From positions 27,083 through 91,082 of the forward strand of contig DYEC01000020.1 of the NCBI GenBank assembly GCA_020725865.1: a stretch of DNA of 64,000 nt, given 5' to 3'. The notes beneath the pieces were generated by a model. It did no database searches. It saw only the letters and a list, made by a program, of their open reading frames with translations, and was not told the DNA's origin. The translations under genes and the position numbers were made by a program. Within the stretch, counting starts at the first letter, position 1; the number at the start of each line of letters is the position of its first letter. Of the stretch, positions 44,361-53,494 are shown one piece after another. The stretch is from Anaerolinea sp. GTDB lineage: Bacteria; Chloroflexota; Anaerolineae; Anaerolineales; Anaerolineaceae.

Positions 44361-45572
44361 ATGCCCAACCCAGTGGAAAGTAAATCAATTCTGTTGGGGG
44401 TAACTGGCTCAATCGCAGCTTATAAGGCTGCTGATGTTGCTTCCAAACTGCATCAGATGGGTGCAAATGTGACCGCTATTCTTACCCAAAGCGCTATGCA
44501 ATTTATTACCCCATTGACATTTCAATCCGTGACTGGCTGCAAAGCATATACCGATGCAGATTTATGGGGTGGTGAGGGGCATGTTACCCATATTGGGCTG
44601 GCGAGGTCTGCAGATTTTCTTGTTATTGCGCCGGCTTCGGCAAATACGATTGCAAAACTTGCACATGGTATCAGCGATAACTTGTTGACGGTAACAGCGC
44701 TGGCAGCCGGGTGCCCCATACTCATTGCTCCGGCAATGGATGCGGGAATGTACAGCCATCCGGCCACAAAGGAAAATGTAGATATTTTGTGTCAACGGGG
44801 CGCGGTTGTCATCGGTCCGGAAAGTGGACATCTTGCTTCAGGTTTGACGGGGGTGGGCAGGATGACAGAGCCGGATAAGATAATTGCTCATGTGCGGTAT
44901 CTGCTCAGCCGTAATGGACCCCTAAAAGAAAAAAGGATTGTAGTCACTGCCGGTGGTACTCGTGAACCGATTGATCCGGTACGTGTGATCGCCAATCGTT
45001 CTTCTGGGCGACAGGGTTATGCGATTGCTCAGGCAGCAATGGATGCCGGGGCAGATGTCACACTTATTACTGCACCAACACATTTAGAGATGCCTGTCGG
45101 CTGCCGTGTCATTTCTGTTACCACGGCGCGGGAAATGCTCCAGCAGGTATTGTCTTATGCAGAGGGAGCAGATGTTTTAATCATGGCTGCCGCGGTTGCT
45201 GATTTTCGTCCCCGTAATCCTGCGGGACAGAAAATCAAGAAACACTCTAACCTTCTGGTACTGGATTTAGAGCCGACTGAGGATATTTTGGCTGCCGTGG
45301 CGAATATGAAGGCAGAGACTGGTTTTCCCCTTCGAACAATTGGTTTTGCTGCTGAGAGCGAAAATTTAATCCAGAATGCCCGGGGGAAACTGGAAGCCAA
45401 GCGGCTGGATATGATCATTGCAAATGACATTAGTGCCCCCAACGCCGGTTTTGAAGTTGAGACTAATCGGGTGACGTTGTTGTTTGCAGATGGGCATCAT
45501 GAAGAACTACCGCTGATGACAAAATTGGATGTGGCGGAAAGGATTATTCAACAGGTCATCCAATGGCTTTAA
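44361..45572 (+). CDS. coaBC: Phosphopantothenoylcysteine decarboxylase/synthetase
   Basis: Bifunctional CoA enzyme of 403 residues. The N-terminal FMN decarboxylase part (LGVTGSIAAYKAADVASKL) ends at about 180. The C-terminal ligase has VTAGGTREPIDPVRVI and NRSSGRQGYAIA. The decarboxylase motif reads PAMDAGMYSHPA where the E. coli enzyme has PAMN; an Asp at this place also occurs in some non-proteobacterial homologues as I recall, so it is probably a lineage form and not a lesion. It overlaps the next gene by 10 bases. Confidence 0.95.
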   Translation: MPNPVESKSILLGVTGSIAAYKAADVASKLHQMGANVTAILTQSAMQFITPLTFQSVTGCKAYTDADLWGGEGHVTHIGLARSADFLVIAPASANTIAKLAHGISDNLLTVTALAAGCPILIAPAMDAGMYSHPATKENVDILCQRGAVVIGPESGHLASGLTGVGRMTEPDKIIAHVRYLLSRNGPLKEKRIVVTAGGTREPIDPVRVIANRSSGRQGYAIAQAAMDAGADVTLITAPTHLEMPVGCRVISVTTAREMLQQVLSYAEGADVLIMAAAVADFRPRNPAGQKIKKHSNLLVLDLEPTEDILAAVANMKAETGFPLRTIGFAAESENLIQNARGKLEAKRLDMIIANDISAPNAGFEVETNRVTLLFADGHHEELPLMTKLDVAERIIQQVIQWL

Positions 45573-46789
45573 GTAGGCTTGTCCATTTTTGGGCAGTTGT
45601 TTTCCCTCTGCTCATTACATGTTGCCGGTTGAACTCACAAATCACGCCAACTGTTGTGCTTGAGTCAAATAGCCTTGCCATGACGGAAGATAAACTGGTT
45701 CGTGTTCAGAGCCTTTCTCCAACTTGGACACCTCAACCTACCCAACCGACCCCGACCCTTTTCCCAACCCAAACCTCCTTGCCTGCATCAGTGGATTCGT
45801 CTGAAGTGATAGGGTTTTACAATTTTCCGGAAGACATTAACCCGCTTACCGGTCTTCCTCCGGCTAATACCTATAACTTGGAGCGGCGTCCGGTTATGGT
45901 GAAGGTATCGAATTACCCGCCTTCAGTCCGTCCGCAGGCAGGCCTTTCCTTTGCCGATATTGTGTTTGAGTATTATATTGGTAACGGGGAAAATCGTTTT
46001 CTGGCAACGTTCTATGGACAGGACGCAGCCAAAGCCGGCTCGGTTCGCTCTGGGCGGCTGGTTGACAGCCAACTGGTCAGTATGTATCAAGGCATTCTGG
46101 TTTACGGGAGCGCCGACCCGCGCGTGGACGAAGTTATTGAAACGCAGCTCGGGGAACGGGCGATTTCCCATTTAGAAGTTCCCTGCCCGGTCATTTGCGG
46201 AGGTGAGACGCATAGTGAACCCTGGGTTTATGCCAACTCACTGGAAGTGACTCGTTATGCAATTCGTCACAACATCGATAACCGACGTCCTGTTTTGAAT
46301 GGTATGCTTTTTAATAAGCAGCCGCCCAATTCCGATCAGTTTGCTGTTCGCATTGGTATTGAGTATAGTAGCTTTGACCGCGGGGAGTGGCACTACAATC
46401 CTGCTTCGGGTTTGTATGAACGCTGGGTTGAGGAAAAACTGGATAAACGCAACATGGTGCCGCTGACTGATCAATTGACGGGAGCGCAGCTTGCTGTTGC
46501 AAATGTAATTATCCTGTTTGCTGAGTACACAGAATACAATCCGACATTACATGACATTGCGATTTGGGATGTAATTAATGGGCAACGTGCGGTGTTTTTT
46601 CGCGATGGGGTGATGGTCTCAGGATCATGGCGCGCGGCTGACCATGAAAAACCCATCCAGTTTTTCAATCAATATGGTTTACCTTATCTTTTGAAGCCGG
46701 GGAATACCTGGATCGTGATTGCTGGTTTGAATTCCGATTTTTCCCAAACCACCCCCGGTGTTTGGGAACTATATTTCAATTTGCCGTAA
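45563..46789 (+). CDS. DUF3048-domain lipoprotein (YerB-like)
   Basis: The 408-residue predicted lipoprotein has a signal with LLITCC, a Pro/Thr-rich linker, then a DUF3048 N-terminal domain (NPLTGLPPANTYNLERRPVMV, PQAGLSFADIVFEYYIG) and C-terminal domain (NPTLHDIAIWDVINGQRAVFF, GNTWIVIAGLNSD). The family is extracytoplasmic and of unknown biochemical function. It overlaps coaBC by 10 bases, suggesting coupled translation. Confidence 0.85.
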   Translation: MALSRLVHFWAVVFPLLITCCRLNSQITPTVVLESNSLAMTEDKLVRVQSLSPTWTPQPTQPTPTLFPTQTSLPASVDSSEVIGFYNFPEDINPLTGLPPANTYNLERRPVMVKVSNYPPSVRPQAGLSFADIVFEYYIGNGENRFLATFYGQDAAKAGSVRSGRLVDSQLVSMYQGILVYGSADPRVDEVIETQLGERAISHLEVPCPVICGGETHSEPWVYANSLEVTRYAIRHNIDNRRPVLNGMLFNKQPPNSDQFAVRIGIEYSSFDRGEWHYNPASGLYERWVEEKLDKRNMVPLTDQLTGAQLAVANVIILFAEYTEYNPTLHDIAIWDVINGQRAVFFRDGVMVSGSWRAADHEKPIQFFNQYGLPYLLKPGNTWIVIAGLNSDFSQTTPGVWELYFNLP

Positions 46790-46800
46790 TAGGGGGTAGA

Positions 46801-47529
46801 GTGCGCATTCTGGTCATCTCTGATATTCATGCTAACCTGACAGCGCTGCAAGCGGTGCTGGAAGCAGCTGGAAGCGTGGATGCCACTTGGTGTTTAGGGG
46901 ATTTGGTTGGGTATGGACCTGATCCAAATGAATGTATCGAACTGGTAAGGTCGTTGCCGAGTCTTGTCTGCTTATTAGGAAACCATGATGCAGCGGCGAC
47001 AAGTCATATCAGTCTTAATGCATTTAACTATGATGCTCGTCTCTCTGTTCACTGGTTGCGTGGTGTGCTTAAACCACAAAACATGAGTTTCCTTGCCGGT
47101 TTGCCAGAAAAGTATGTCACTCATCAAGTGACTTTGACGCATGGCAGTCCGAGGAATCCAGTCTGGGAGTATCTGCTTGATACACATACGGCTGCCTTCA
47201 ACTTTGACTTTTTCGATACTCACCTTTGTTTTGTTGGTCATTCACATGTCCCGCTGGCTTATCTAGCACTGAATGGTACCGGAAATGTCGAGTGTCAGTT
47301 GTTCAACAATGGAGACAAATTGAAGCTTACCATGCGTGCAATCTTGAATCCAGGTTCGGTTGGGCAACCGCGCGATCATGACCCTAGGGCGTCTTATGCC
47401 ATTTTTGATCCGGAAGAGATGACTTGGGAGCTGCACCGTGTCGAATACGATGTTCTTAGTGTTCAGCAGCGAATTAACTCATTGGGACTCCCTCGTCGTC
47501 ATGCCATACGGCTTGCGCAAGGTTGGTGA
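46801..47529 (+). CDS. Calcineurin-like metallophosphoesterase
   Basis: The 242-residue protein has the full dimetal motif set: ILVISDIHANL, WCLGDLVGYGPDPNE, LLGNHDAAAT, TLTHGSPRNPVWEY and CFVGHSHVPLAY. It resembles the YfcE/MJ0936 type phosphodiesterases; substrate not predictable. I chose GTG 46801, where the family N-terminus starts; an in-frame codon at 46762 would overlap the previous gene and add 13 unlike residues. Confidence 0.9.
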   Translation: MRILVISDIHANLTALQAVLEAAGSVDATWCLGDLVGYGPDPNECIELVRSLPSLVCLLGNHDAAATSHISLNAFNYDARLSVHWLRGVLKPQNMSFLAGLPEKYVTHQVTLTHGSPRNPVWEYLLDTHTAAFNFDFFDTHLCFVGHSHVPLAYLALNGTGNVECQLFNNGDKLKLTMRAILNPGSVGQPRDHDPRASYAIFDPEEMTWELHRVEYDVLSVQQRINSLGLPRRHAIRLAQGW

Positions 47530-47597
47530 GAAAGGGAACTTTTTGATTGTGTAAACGTTTCAGATTCAAGAAACGGATTATCCCCAGGAGGAGAACC

Positions 47598-48545
47598 ATG
47601 AGAAAGATAGCTTTAACAGTTGCATCCTTGGTGTTGTTGGTTGTTTTGTCTGCATGTGCGCCTGCTGCCGCGCCAACCCCGATGGTAATGATAGAGAAAG
47701 CCGAAGTGGCGACTGTGATGCCCGCTGCTCCTGTCGAGGGGTTATCCTTTGCCGCAGAAACTGGATTCTCTAATGATGTACAGCGTGGTTCGTCCGAGAA
47801 TCGCATTGTTATTAAGAATGCTGACGTAACAATTGTTGTGGCAGAGCCTGCCCAGGCAATGGATACAATTGGTAAGATGGCGGAGGAAATGGGAGGATTT
47901 GTAGTTAGCTCTCAGTTGTATAAGATTCGTACAGAGGAAGGAATTGAAGTCCCAGAAGCAACCATCACTGTACGTGTTCCTGCTGAACGGTTGAATGAAG
48001 CCATGAACCGAATCAAAGGACTGGTGGAAGACATCAAGACGGATATTCTTTCTGAAAATGTCACCGGGCAAGATGTAACCAAAGAATATACGGACTTAAA
48101 ATCACAGCTCACCAATCTGGAACATGCCCAAAAGCGATTAATCAGCATCATGGAAGAAGCGACGAAGACCGAAGATGTACTGGCAGTTTACCGGGAATTG
48201 AAAGCCGTTGAAGAGCAAATCGAGGTTATCAAGGGGCAGATAAAGTATTATGAAGAGGCATCGGCACTTTCTGCCATTCAGGTGACCATCCGCTCAAAAG
48301 AGGCGGTCAAGCCGCTAACGATCGGCGGATGGCAGCCGGTCGGGGTGGCGCGAGACGCTCTTCAGGCGCTGATCAATGCCTTGAAGATAATCGCTAACAT
48401 TGCGATCTGGGCGGTTATCTTCTGTTTGCCGCTTACCATCTTGCTTGGAGTGCCCGGTTTCTTTATCGTTCGCAGTTTTATCCGCTGGCAACGTAAACGT
48501 AAAGCGATGAAAAAAGCCACTGCAGAAACTGAGGCGAAGGAATAA
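47598..48545 (+). CDS. DUF4349-domain lipoprotein
   Basis: The 315-residue protein starts at ATG 47598 with AGGAGG five bases upstream and a lipobox VLSAC. A DUF4349 domain (RIVIKNADVTIVV, MGGFVVSSQLYK, VRVPAERLNEAMNRIKGL, SENVTGQDVTKEYTDLKSQL) with a coiled-coil stretch leads to a membrane helix near the C-terminus and a basic tail. The family is of unknown function and is usually surface-exposed. It is last in the metH run, before a strong terminator. Confidence 0.87.
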   Translation: MRKIALTVASLVLLVVLSACAPAAAPTPMVMIEKAEVATVMPAAPVEGLSFAAETGFSNDVQRGSSENRIVIKNADVTIVVAEPAQAMDTIGKMAEEMGGFVVSSQLYKIRTEEGIEVPEATITVRVPAERLNEAMNRIKGLVEDIKTDILSENVTGQDVTKEYTDLKSQLTNLEHAQKRLISIMEEATKTEDVLAVYRELKAVEEQIEVIKGQIKYYEEASALSAIQVTIRSKEAVKPLTIGGWQPVGVARDALQALINALKIIANIAIWAVIFCLPLTILLGVPGFFIVRSFIRWQRKRKAMKKATAETEAKE

Positions 48546-48557
48546 ACCTTGCTGACG

Positions 48558-48606
48558 AAAAAAAGACCTTCCCGTGATGGGTTCTTATCTGCGGGAAGGT
48601 CTTTTT
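48558..48606. terminator. Bidirectional terminator
   Basis: AAAAAGACCTTCCCG and CGGGAAGGTCTTTTT form a long perfect stem with A and T tracts on both sides, ending both the metH run and the convergent response regulator. Confidence 0.95.
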
Positions 48607-48623
48607 GTTTTGGCTGGTTTTAG

Positions 48624-48992
48624 CTAACTGTCGAATACATTTGCAACCACTGTTTCTAATATCTTGCCAGTAAAAGGCTTACTTACAATTGCTGCGGCGC
48701 CCAGTTGCCTGAGCAGGTCCTCGTCTGTTGCGCTTCCTGCGGCGGTGATGATAATTACCGGAATTGCCGATAATGCTTCTTCGGCCTTAAGTTTTTTTAG
48801 GAAATCATAACCGGACATGTCAGGCATCATTAAATCACATGTTACCAGCTCGAACTGCCCATTTTTTAGAATTTCCAAACCTTCCTGACATGTGTTGGCG
48901 ATGAGGACTTCGTAACCCGCATGTTTCAAAAACGCCGCAATCAGGTGTTGTATAATCTGCTCGTCATCAATGACCAAAATTCGTTTCCCCAC
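48624..48992 (-). CDS. Stand-alone response regulator receiver
   Basis: The 122-residue CheY-like domain has the acidic pair DDEQ, phospho-acceptor Asp in VTCDLMMPDMSG, the TAAGS switch Thr region and Lys in VSKPFTG. No output domain follows, so it acts by protein interaction or as a phosphorelay step. No kinase is adjacent; the GAF kinase at 23.3-24.6 kb is one candidate only. Confidence 0.94.
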   Translation of the reverse strand: MGKRILVIDDEQIIQHLIAAFLKHAGYEVLIANTCQEGLEILKNGQFELVTCDLMMPDMSGYDFLKKLKAEEALSAIPVIIITAAGSATDEDLLRQLGAAAIVSKPFTGKILETVVANVFDS

Positions 48993-49085
48993 GCCAGCTC
49001 TCCATGAGATGTGGCATTATTGTTTTTTGTATATTATAGCATTTCGTTATGTAAGATGCGAAATCGTGAATGGTATAATCACCCC

Positions 49086-51872
49086 ATGTCCACAATAGTT
49101 GCCTTGGATATCGAAACCACCGGTCTTGATCCAAACATAGATTCGATTATTGAAATCGGCGCTGTTCGTTTTTCCGGGCGGCGCAAAGAAGCCGAGTGGT
49201 CAACGCTGGTTAACCCGAACCGGGCAATTCCCCCGATGATTACCCAGATGACGGGCATCACCAATGAGATGGTGTGTAATGCGCCACCAGTGCGGTCGGT
49301 CATCAAAGAATTAAGGGATTTCATTGGAGATTTCCCTGTTTTGGGTCATAGTGTTGGCTTTGATTTATCCTTTCTGGAGCTGGCCGGTCTTAAGGTTTAT
49401 AACCAGGTGATTGACACGTACGAACTGGCTGCAGTTTTGCTTCCGACTGCCAGTCGATACAATCTTGGGGCACTTGGACAATTGCTTGGAATCCCTTTGA
49501 CTGCGACGCATCGTGCGCTGGATGATGCCCGTCTTACTTACGCAGTATTCACTCGTCTTTATGATAAGGCTCAAACTCTGCCTATTGAGTTGATTGCCGA
49601 GATTGTCCGTTTGAGCGAACCGTTTGAGTGGGGCGCGGGTTGGGTGTTCGAACAGGTTTTGCGAGCGAATAGGCACGTGATCCACTCACCTGTAGCACCA
49701 CTGACTTTTCAACCGCCAGCAGTATATTTGCAAACCGGTGAACCTCTTTCACCTGTTGATCCACCAGTTGCTCTTGATGCGGATGAGATCGCTGCCCTTC
49801 TGGAACCCGGCGGGCCGTTTTCGCATTATTACGATAATTTTGAAACACGCCAGCAACAGGTGGAGATGCTACGGGCAGTTTCAAACGCTTTATCCAGCAG
49901 TCAACATCTGATGGTAGAGGCTGGAACAGGTACGGGTAAATCCTTTGCCTATCTGGTGCCGGCAGCGATTTGGGCGTTGCGTAATCATCATCGAGTTGTT
50001 ATATCAACCAATACCATCAATTTGCAGGATCAGTTGATCAACAAGGACATTCCAGATGTGCGGGCTGCGCTCAATGTTGATCTGCGAGCGGTCGTCTTAA
50101 AAGGGCGTAGCAATTACCTGTGTCCCCGTAAATTGGAAAAATTGCGCCAGAATGGACCGGAAAATGTTGATCAAATGCGTGTTCTGGCGAAAATACTGGT
50201 TTGGCTGCTGGAAGGCGGAAGCGGCGACCGCACTGAGATAAACCTGCATGGGCCTGTTGAAAGAGAGATTTGGGAACGCTTATCAGCCGAAGATGAGGGC
50301 TGCAAGAGCGAAATCTGTCTGGGGCGTATGGGGGGTAACTGCCCGTTTTTTCTGGCTCATCAAGCTGCCCAAAATGCTCATCTGATTGTTGTCAATCATG
50401 CATTGCTGCTAGCGGATGCTGTTACTGGCAATCGCGTCTTACCGGAATACAACTATTTGATATTGGATGAAGCTCACCACTTAGAAGAAGCCACCACAAA
50501 TGCGTTAAGTTACCGGGTAACCCAAAACGATCTGCAAAGACTACTCAAGGAACTGGGGGGGGTATCCAGTGGCGTGTTGGGACGGATGCTGAGCATTCTT
50601 AGAAAAATTCTCAGCCCGGCAGACCTGGCAGCTTTTGACCAGGCTGTTCAACGTAGTACTGATCTGTCCTTTCGTTTGGAACATGACCTCAAGCAATTCT
50701 TTGCGAATATAGCTAGTTTTCTAGAAGACCAACGTGAGGGTAACCCGATCAGTGTATATGGGCAGCAGGAACGCATTACCCGCGCCACTCGAACACAGCC
50801 CGGTTGGGCAGAGATTGAGGTGGCATGGGATGCCGCTGACGAAACGTGCAAGTTGTTGCTCAATTTGCTGGCTCAACTATACAAAGAAGTTGGCGAGTTG
50901 CAGGGTGCTGTTCCGGAAGAATTAGAGGATACACAGGGAGATTTGGGCAATCTTTACCGTCGTGTGGCTGAAGCTGAGGGGTATATTACCGCGCTGGTGA
51001 GCAATCCTTTACCGGATACGGTGTACTGGGTAGAGATTCAGCCGAACCGTAATCAGCTTGTGCTTCAGATGGCGCCGCTTCAGATTGGTTCTCTAATGGA
51101 AGAGTACCTCTGGCATCAAAAATCCAGTGTAATCTTGACCTCGGCTACCCTGACTACTGACGAAAGTTTTGATTATTTGCGCGAGCGTCTTTATGCGGAT
51201 GAAGCTGAAGAGTTGATTTTAGGATCACCGTTTGATTACGAAAACTCGGCTCTTTTGTATCTAGTCAACGATATTCCAGAGCCTTCTGACGCTGGTAATT
51301 ATCAGCGCGCAGTCGAAAATATCTTGATTCGCCTGAGCAAGGCAACAAATGGGCGGCTTCTGGCATTGTTTACTTCGTATGCGCAGTTGAGAAGAACCTC
51401 ACAGGCGATTGCACCGCCTCTAGCTGAGGCTGGCATTATCGTATATGAGCAGGGTGAAGGTGCCTCTGCAAATACACTACTGGAGACTTTTCGCGGTGCA
51501 GATAAGGCTATTCTGCTTGGCACACGCGCCTTTTGGGAAGGTGTGGACATTCCAGGGGAAGCGCTTTCTGTGCTGGTCATTGTCAAATTACCCTTTGATG
51601 TACCTTCTGATCCGATTATCGCTGCACGATCTGAGACTTTTGAGGACCCCTTTAATCAGTATAACCTGCCGGAAGCCATTCTGCGTTTCCGTCAGGGTTT
51701 TGGAAGGTTAATCCGTACGCAATCAGATCGCGGGGTAGTGGCGATTCTCGATCGGCGCGTGTTGACTAAGCGCTATGGAAAATTGTTTATTCAATCGCTT
51801 CCACAATGCACGGTCAGAATAGATTCTATGCAAAATTTACCGCGTGAAGCTGCACGCTGGCTGAATTTGTGA
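49086..51872 (+). CDS. DEDD exonuclease / DinG-type helicase fusion
   Basis: The 928-residue protein joins an N-terminal DnaQ-like 3'-5' exonuclease (about 1-165; VALDIETTGLD, HSVGFDLSFLE, HRALDDARLTY) to an XPD/DinG superfamily 2 helicase. The helicase shows Walker A AGTGTGKSF, the DEAH box LDEAHHLEEA, and a four-Cys iron-sulfur patch (LCPRK through CKSEICLGRMGGNC). GTRAFWEGVDIPGE and FGRLIRTQSD form the C-terminal motor. ATG 49086 starts the exonuclease fold. This is the layout of the Firmicutes DinG, where exonuclease activity dominates. Role: DNA repair or structured-nucleic-acid processing. Confidence 0.93.
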   Translation: MSTIVALDIETTGLDPNIDSIIEIGAVRFSGRRKEAEWSTLVNPNRAIPPMITQMTGITNEMVCNAPPVRSVIKELRDFIGDFPVLGHSVGFDLSFLELAGLKVYNQVIDTYELAAVLLPTASRYNLGALGQLLGIPLTATHRALDDARLTYAVFTRLYDKAQTLPIELIAEIVRLSEPFEWGAGWVFEQVLRANRHVIHSPVAPLTFQPPAVYLQTGEPLSPVDPPVALDADEIAALLEPGGPFSHYYDNFETRQQQVEMLRAVSNALSSSQHLMVEAGTGTGKSFAYLVPAAIWALRNHHRVVISTNTINLQDQLINKDIPDVRAALNVDLRAVVLKGRSNYLCPRKLEKLRQNGPENVDQMRVLAKILVWLLEGGSGDRTEINLHGPVEREIWERLSAEDEGCKSEICLGRMGGNCPFFLAHQAAQNAHLIVVNHALLLADAVTGNRVLPEYNYLILDEAHHLEEATTNALSYRVTQNDLQRLLKELGGVSSGVLGRMLSILRKILSPADLAAFDQAVQRSTDLSFRLEHDLKQFFANIASFLEDQREGNPISVYGQQERITRATRTQPGWAEIEVAWDAADETCKLLLNLLAQLYKEVGELQGAVPEELEDTQGDLGNLYRRVAEAEGYITALVSNPLPDTVYWVEIQPNRNQLVLQMAPLQIGSLMEEYLWHQKSSVILTSATLTTDESFDYLRERLYADEAEELILGSPFDYENSALLYLVNDIPEPSDAGNYQRAVENILIRLSKATNGRLLALFTSYAQLRRTSQAIAPPLAEAGIIVYEQGEGASANTLLETFRGADKAILLGTRAFWEGVDIPGEALSVLVIVKLPFDVPSDPIIAARSETFEDPFNQYNLPEAILRFRQGFGRLIRTQSDRGVVAILDRRVLTKRYGKLFIQSLPQCTVRIDSMQNLPREAARWLNL

Positions 51873-51913
51873 CTTTGTTCGCACAGATCTGTTTCCGTCT
51901 TAAAACAGATGAG

Positions 51914-52534
51914 CTATTCCTGCTGTGGTAAGGATGAAACGTGATAACCACCAGGCAGTTCGGTTTTTTCAAAACAGGCAATTACTATGACTGCATTTGC
52001 TACAACATCACCCGGGTTGCGCCAGCGGTGTGGCATTTGCGCACTAAAGATCAGACTGTCCCCTGTTTCCAGTAAATGTCTTTCACCAGCAACCTCGTAT
52101 TCCAATGTTCCGCGAAGGCAGAATACAAATTCGTGTCCATCGTGAATTATCCTAGACGGTCCGCTGTTGCCACCGCTCTCTAGTGTAAGTAGAAAAGCTT
52201 CCATATTCCCTGAGAAAAACTCTCCGCCCAGGCTTTCCAGCAATCCCCGCATGAATGGAATGCGCATGTATTCATTCGCTTTGATAAACACCACCTGACG
52301 ACGTTCGGGTTCCTGCCGGAAAAAGGCGGTAATAGGTATCCCAAGAGCTCTTGCAATTCTATCCAACGTGCTTACAGAGGGTGAAGTTAGCCCACGCTCA
52401 ATCATACTTAAGGCATTTGCAGAGAGACTGCTGCGCCGCGCCAGCTCACGGATGGAAATGTTTCTCTCCTCGCGCAACATTCGCAACCTCTGACCAACAT
52501 TCGCCGATAAGGCATTCTTACCCAAAATGTCCAT
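51914..52534 (-). CDS. XRE-cupin transcriptional regulator
   Basis: The 206-residue protein has an N-terminal helix-turn-helix (RLRMLREERNISIRELARRS, ALSMIERGLTSPSVSTLDRI) and a C-terminal cupin (IHDGHEFVFCLRGTLEYEV, LETGDSLIFSAQMPHRWRNPG). Such regulators sense small ligands and repress nearby amine, sugar or amino acid genes. GGAGGA lies upstream of the ATG. The neighbouring genes give no clear target. The gap to the convergent DinG gene has only a weak hairpin. Confidence 0.9.
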   Translation of the reverse strand: MDILGKNALSANVGQRLRMLREERNISIRELARRSSLSANALSMIERGLTSPSVSTLDRIARALGIPITAFFRQEPERRQVVFIKANEYMRIPFMRGLLESLGGEFFSGNMEAFLLTLESGGNSGPSRIIHDGHEFVFCLRGTLEYEVAGERHLLETGDSLIFSAQMPHRWRNPGDVVANAVIVIACFEKTELPGGYHVSSLPQQE

Positions 52535-52579
52535 ATTGTGTCCTCCAGATGCAGCCCCTTTGCTTATCTAAGTTTTCCC

Positions 52580-53374
52580 TTAAATCCAACCCCTCAATTG
52601 GTAAATCAAGATGCCGATATATTCTTTAAGCGCCGCCGTTACCCACTCGAGGTTCGTAGAGCTGGGAAGCAGGTTGATTAGCTGTGTCTCGAAAGAAGGC
52701 CGGGTCAGATTACGCCATTGCAATTCGGTGACCTTGAAATCCGTTGGGGCGGGTATGACTTCAATCCCTTGTTTTCTGAATAATGCAACGGAGCGTGGCA
52801 TGTGCATGGCAGATGTTACCAAAATCACCCGCTCGTAGCCTTTTTCCTTGAGTATTTTGGCGCCATACAAGGCATTCTCATAAGTGTTCAGCGATTGGGT
52901 TTCTAATATCAGTGCACTTTGCGGTACGCCAATCAACTCAAGGATTTCTGCCATTTGTTCGGCGGGAGTGCTGGAAGCTTCGCCTAAAAATTCAATGTTC
53001 CCTCCGCTTAACAACACATGAGGCGCTTTACCTTGTTTGTAGAGCAAAGCTCCATATAAGACCCGGTCACCTGCTGCAGAAAGTTCAACCATTGGACGGG
53101 GATAATCTGCGCTGTCGGTACCTCCGCCCAGGATGACGATGACATCAGCGGGAGGAATTTCTGCAGGCGGAAGAAACTGCCATTCCAGCGAACGCACCAT
53201 ACTGAAACTGACCCAGCGGTTTCCTCCTGCCCAAAGCAGTAAAAGCGCCAGAATGATAAAAGCCGATTGCGTTTGTCTTGATTTACGGGAAAGAAGGGCA
53301 AGGATCAAGAGCAAACAGGATAATCCGAGTGGATAGATAAAGAGGGGAAGGAACTTGGATAAAAAGACAAACAT
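52580..53374 (-). CDS. YdcF/ElyC-family membrane protein (DUF218)
   Basis: The 264-residue protein has two N-terminal membrane helices (about 8-30 and 36-52) and a DUF218 domain: DVIVILGGGTD, VLLSGGN, LETQSLNTYENALY and VTSAMHMPRSVALFRKQGI. ElyC/SanA relatives affect envelope integrity and lipid-carrier use. It stands alone before fhs on the same strand. Confidence 0.88.
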   Translation of the reverse strand: MFVFLSKFLPLFIYPLGLSCLLLILALLSRKSRQTQSAFIILALLLLWAGGNRWVSFSMVRSLEWQFLPPAEIPPADVIVILGGGTDSADYPRPMVELSAAGDRVLYGALLYKQGKAPHVLLSGGNIEFLGEASSTPAEQMAEILELIGVPQSALILETQSLNTYENALYGAKILKEKGYERVILVTSAMHMPRSVALFRKQGIEVIPAPTDFKVTELQWRNLTRPSFETQLINLLPSSTNLEWVTAALKEYIGILIYQLRGWI

Positions 53375-53430
53375 AAGGGGTCCTTTTTACAGAATTACTT
53401 CATTCTACCCTGATTTTCCTCATTAAAATA

Positions 53431-53468
53431 CGAGGATGGCAAAACGGGTTTACATTCTGCCATCCTCG
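53431..53468 (-). terminator. Terminator of fhs
   Basis: CGAGGATGGCA and TGCCATCCTCG form an 11-bp perfect stem; on the minus strand it is followed by TATTTTAAT. It lies 27 bases after the fhs stop. Confidence 0.85.
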
Positions 53469-53494
53469 AAATCTAATTGTGGGGTGGCAACGCG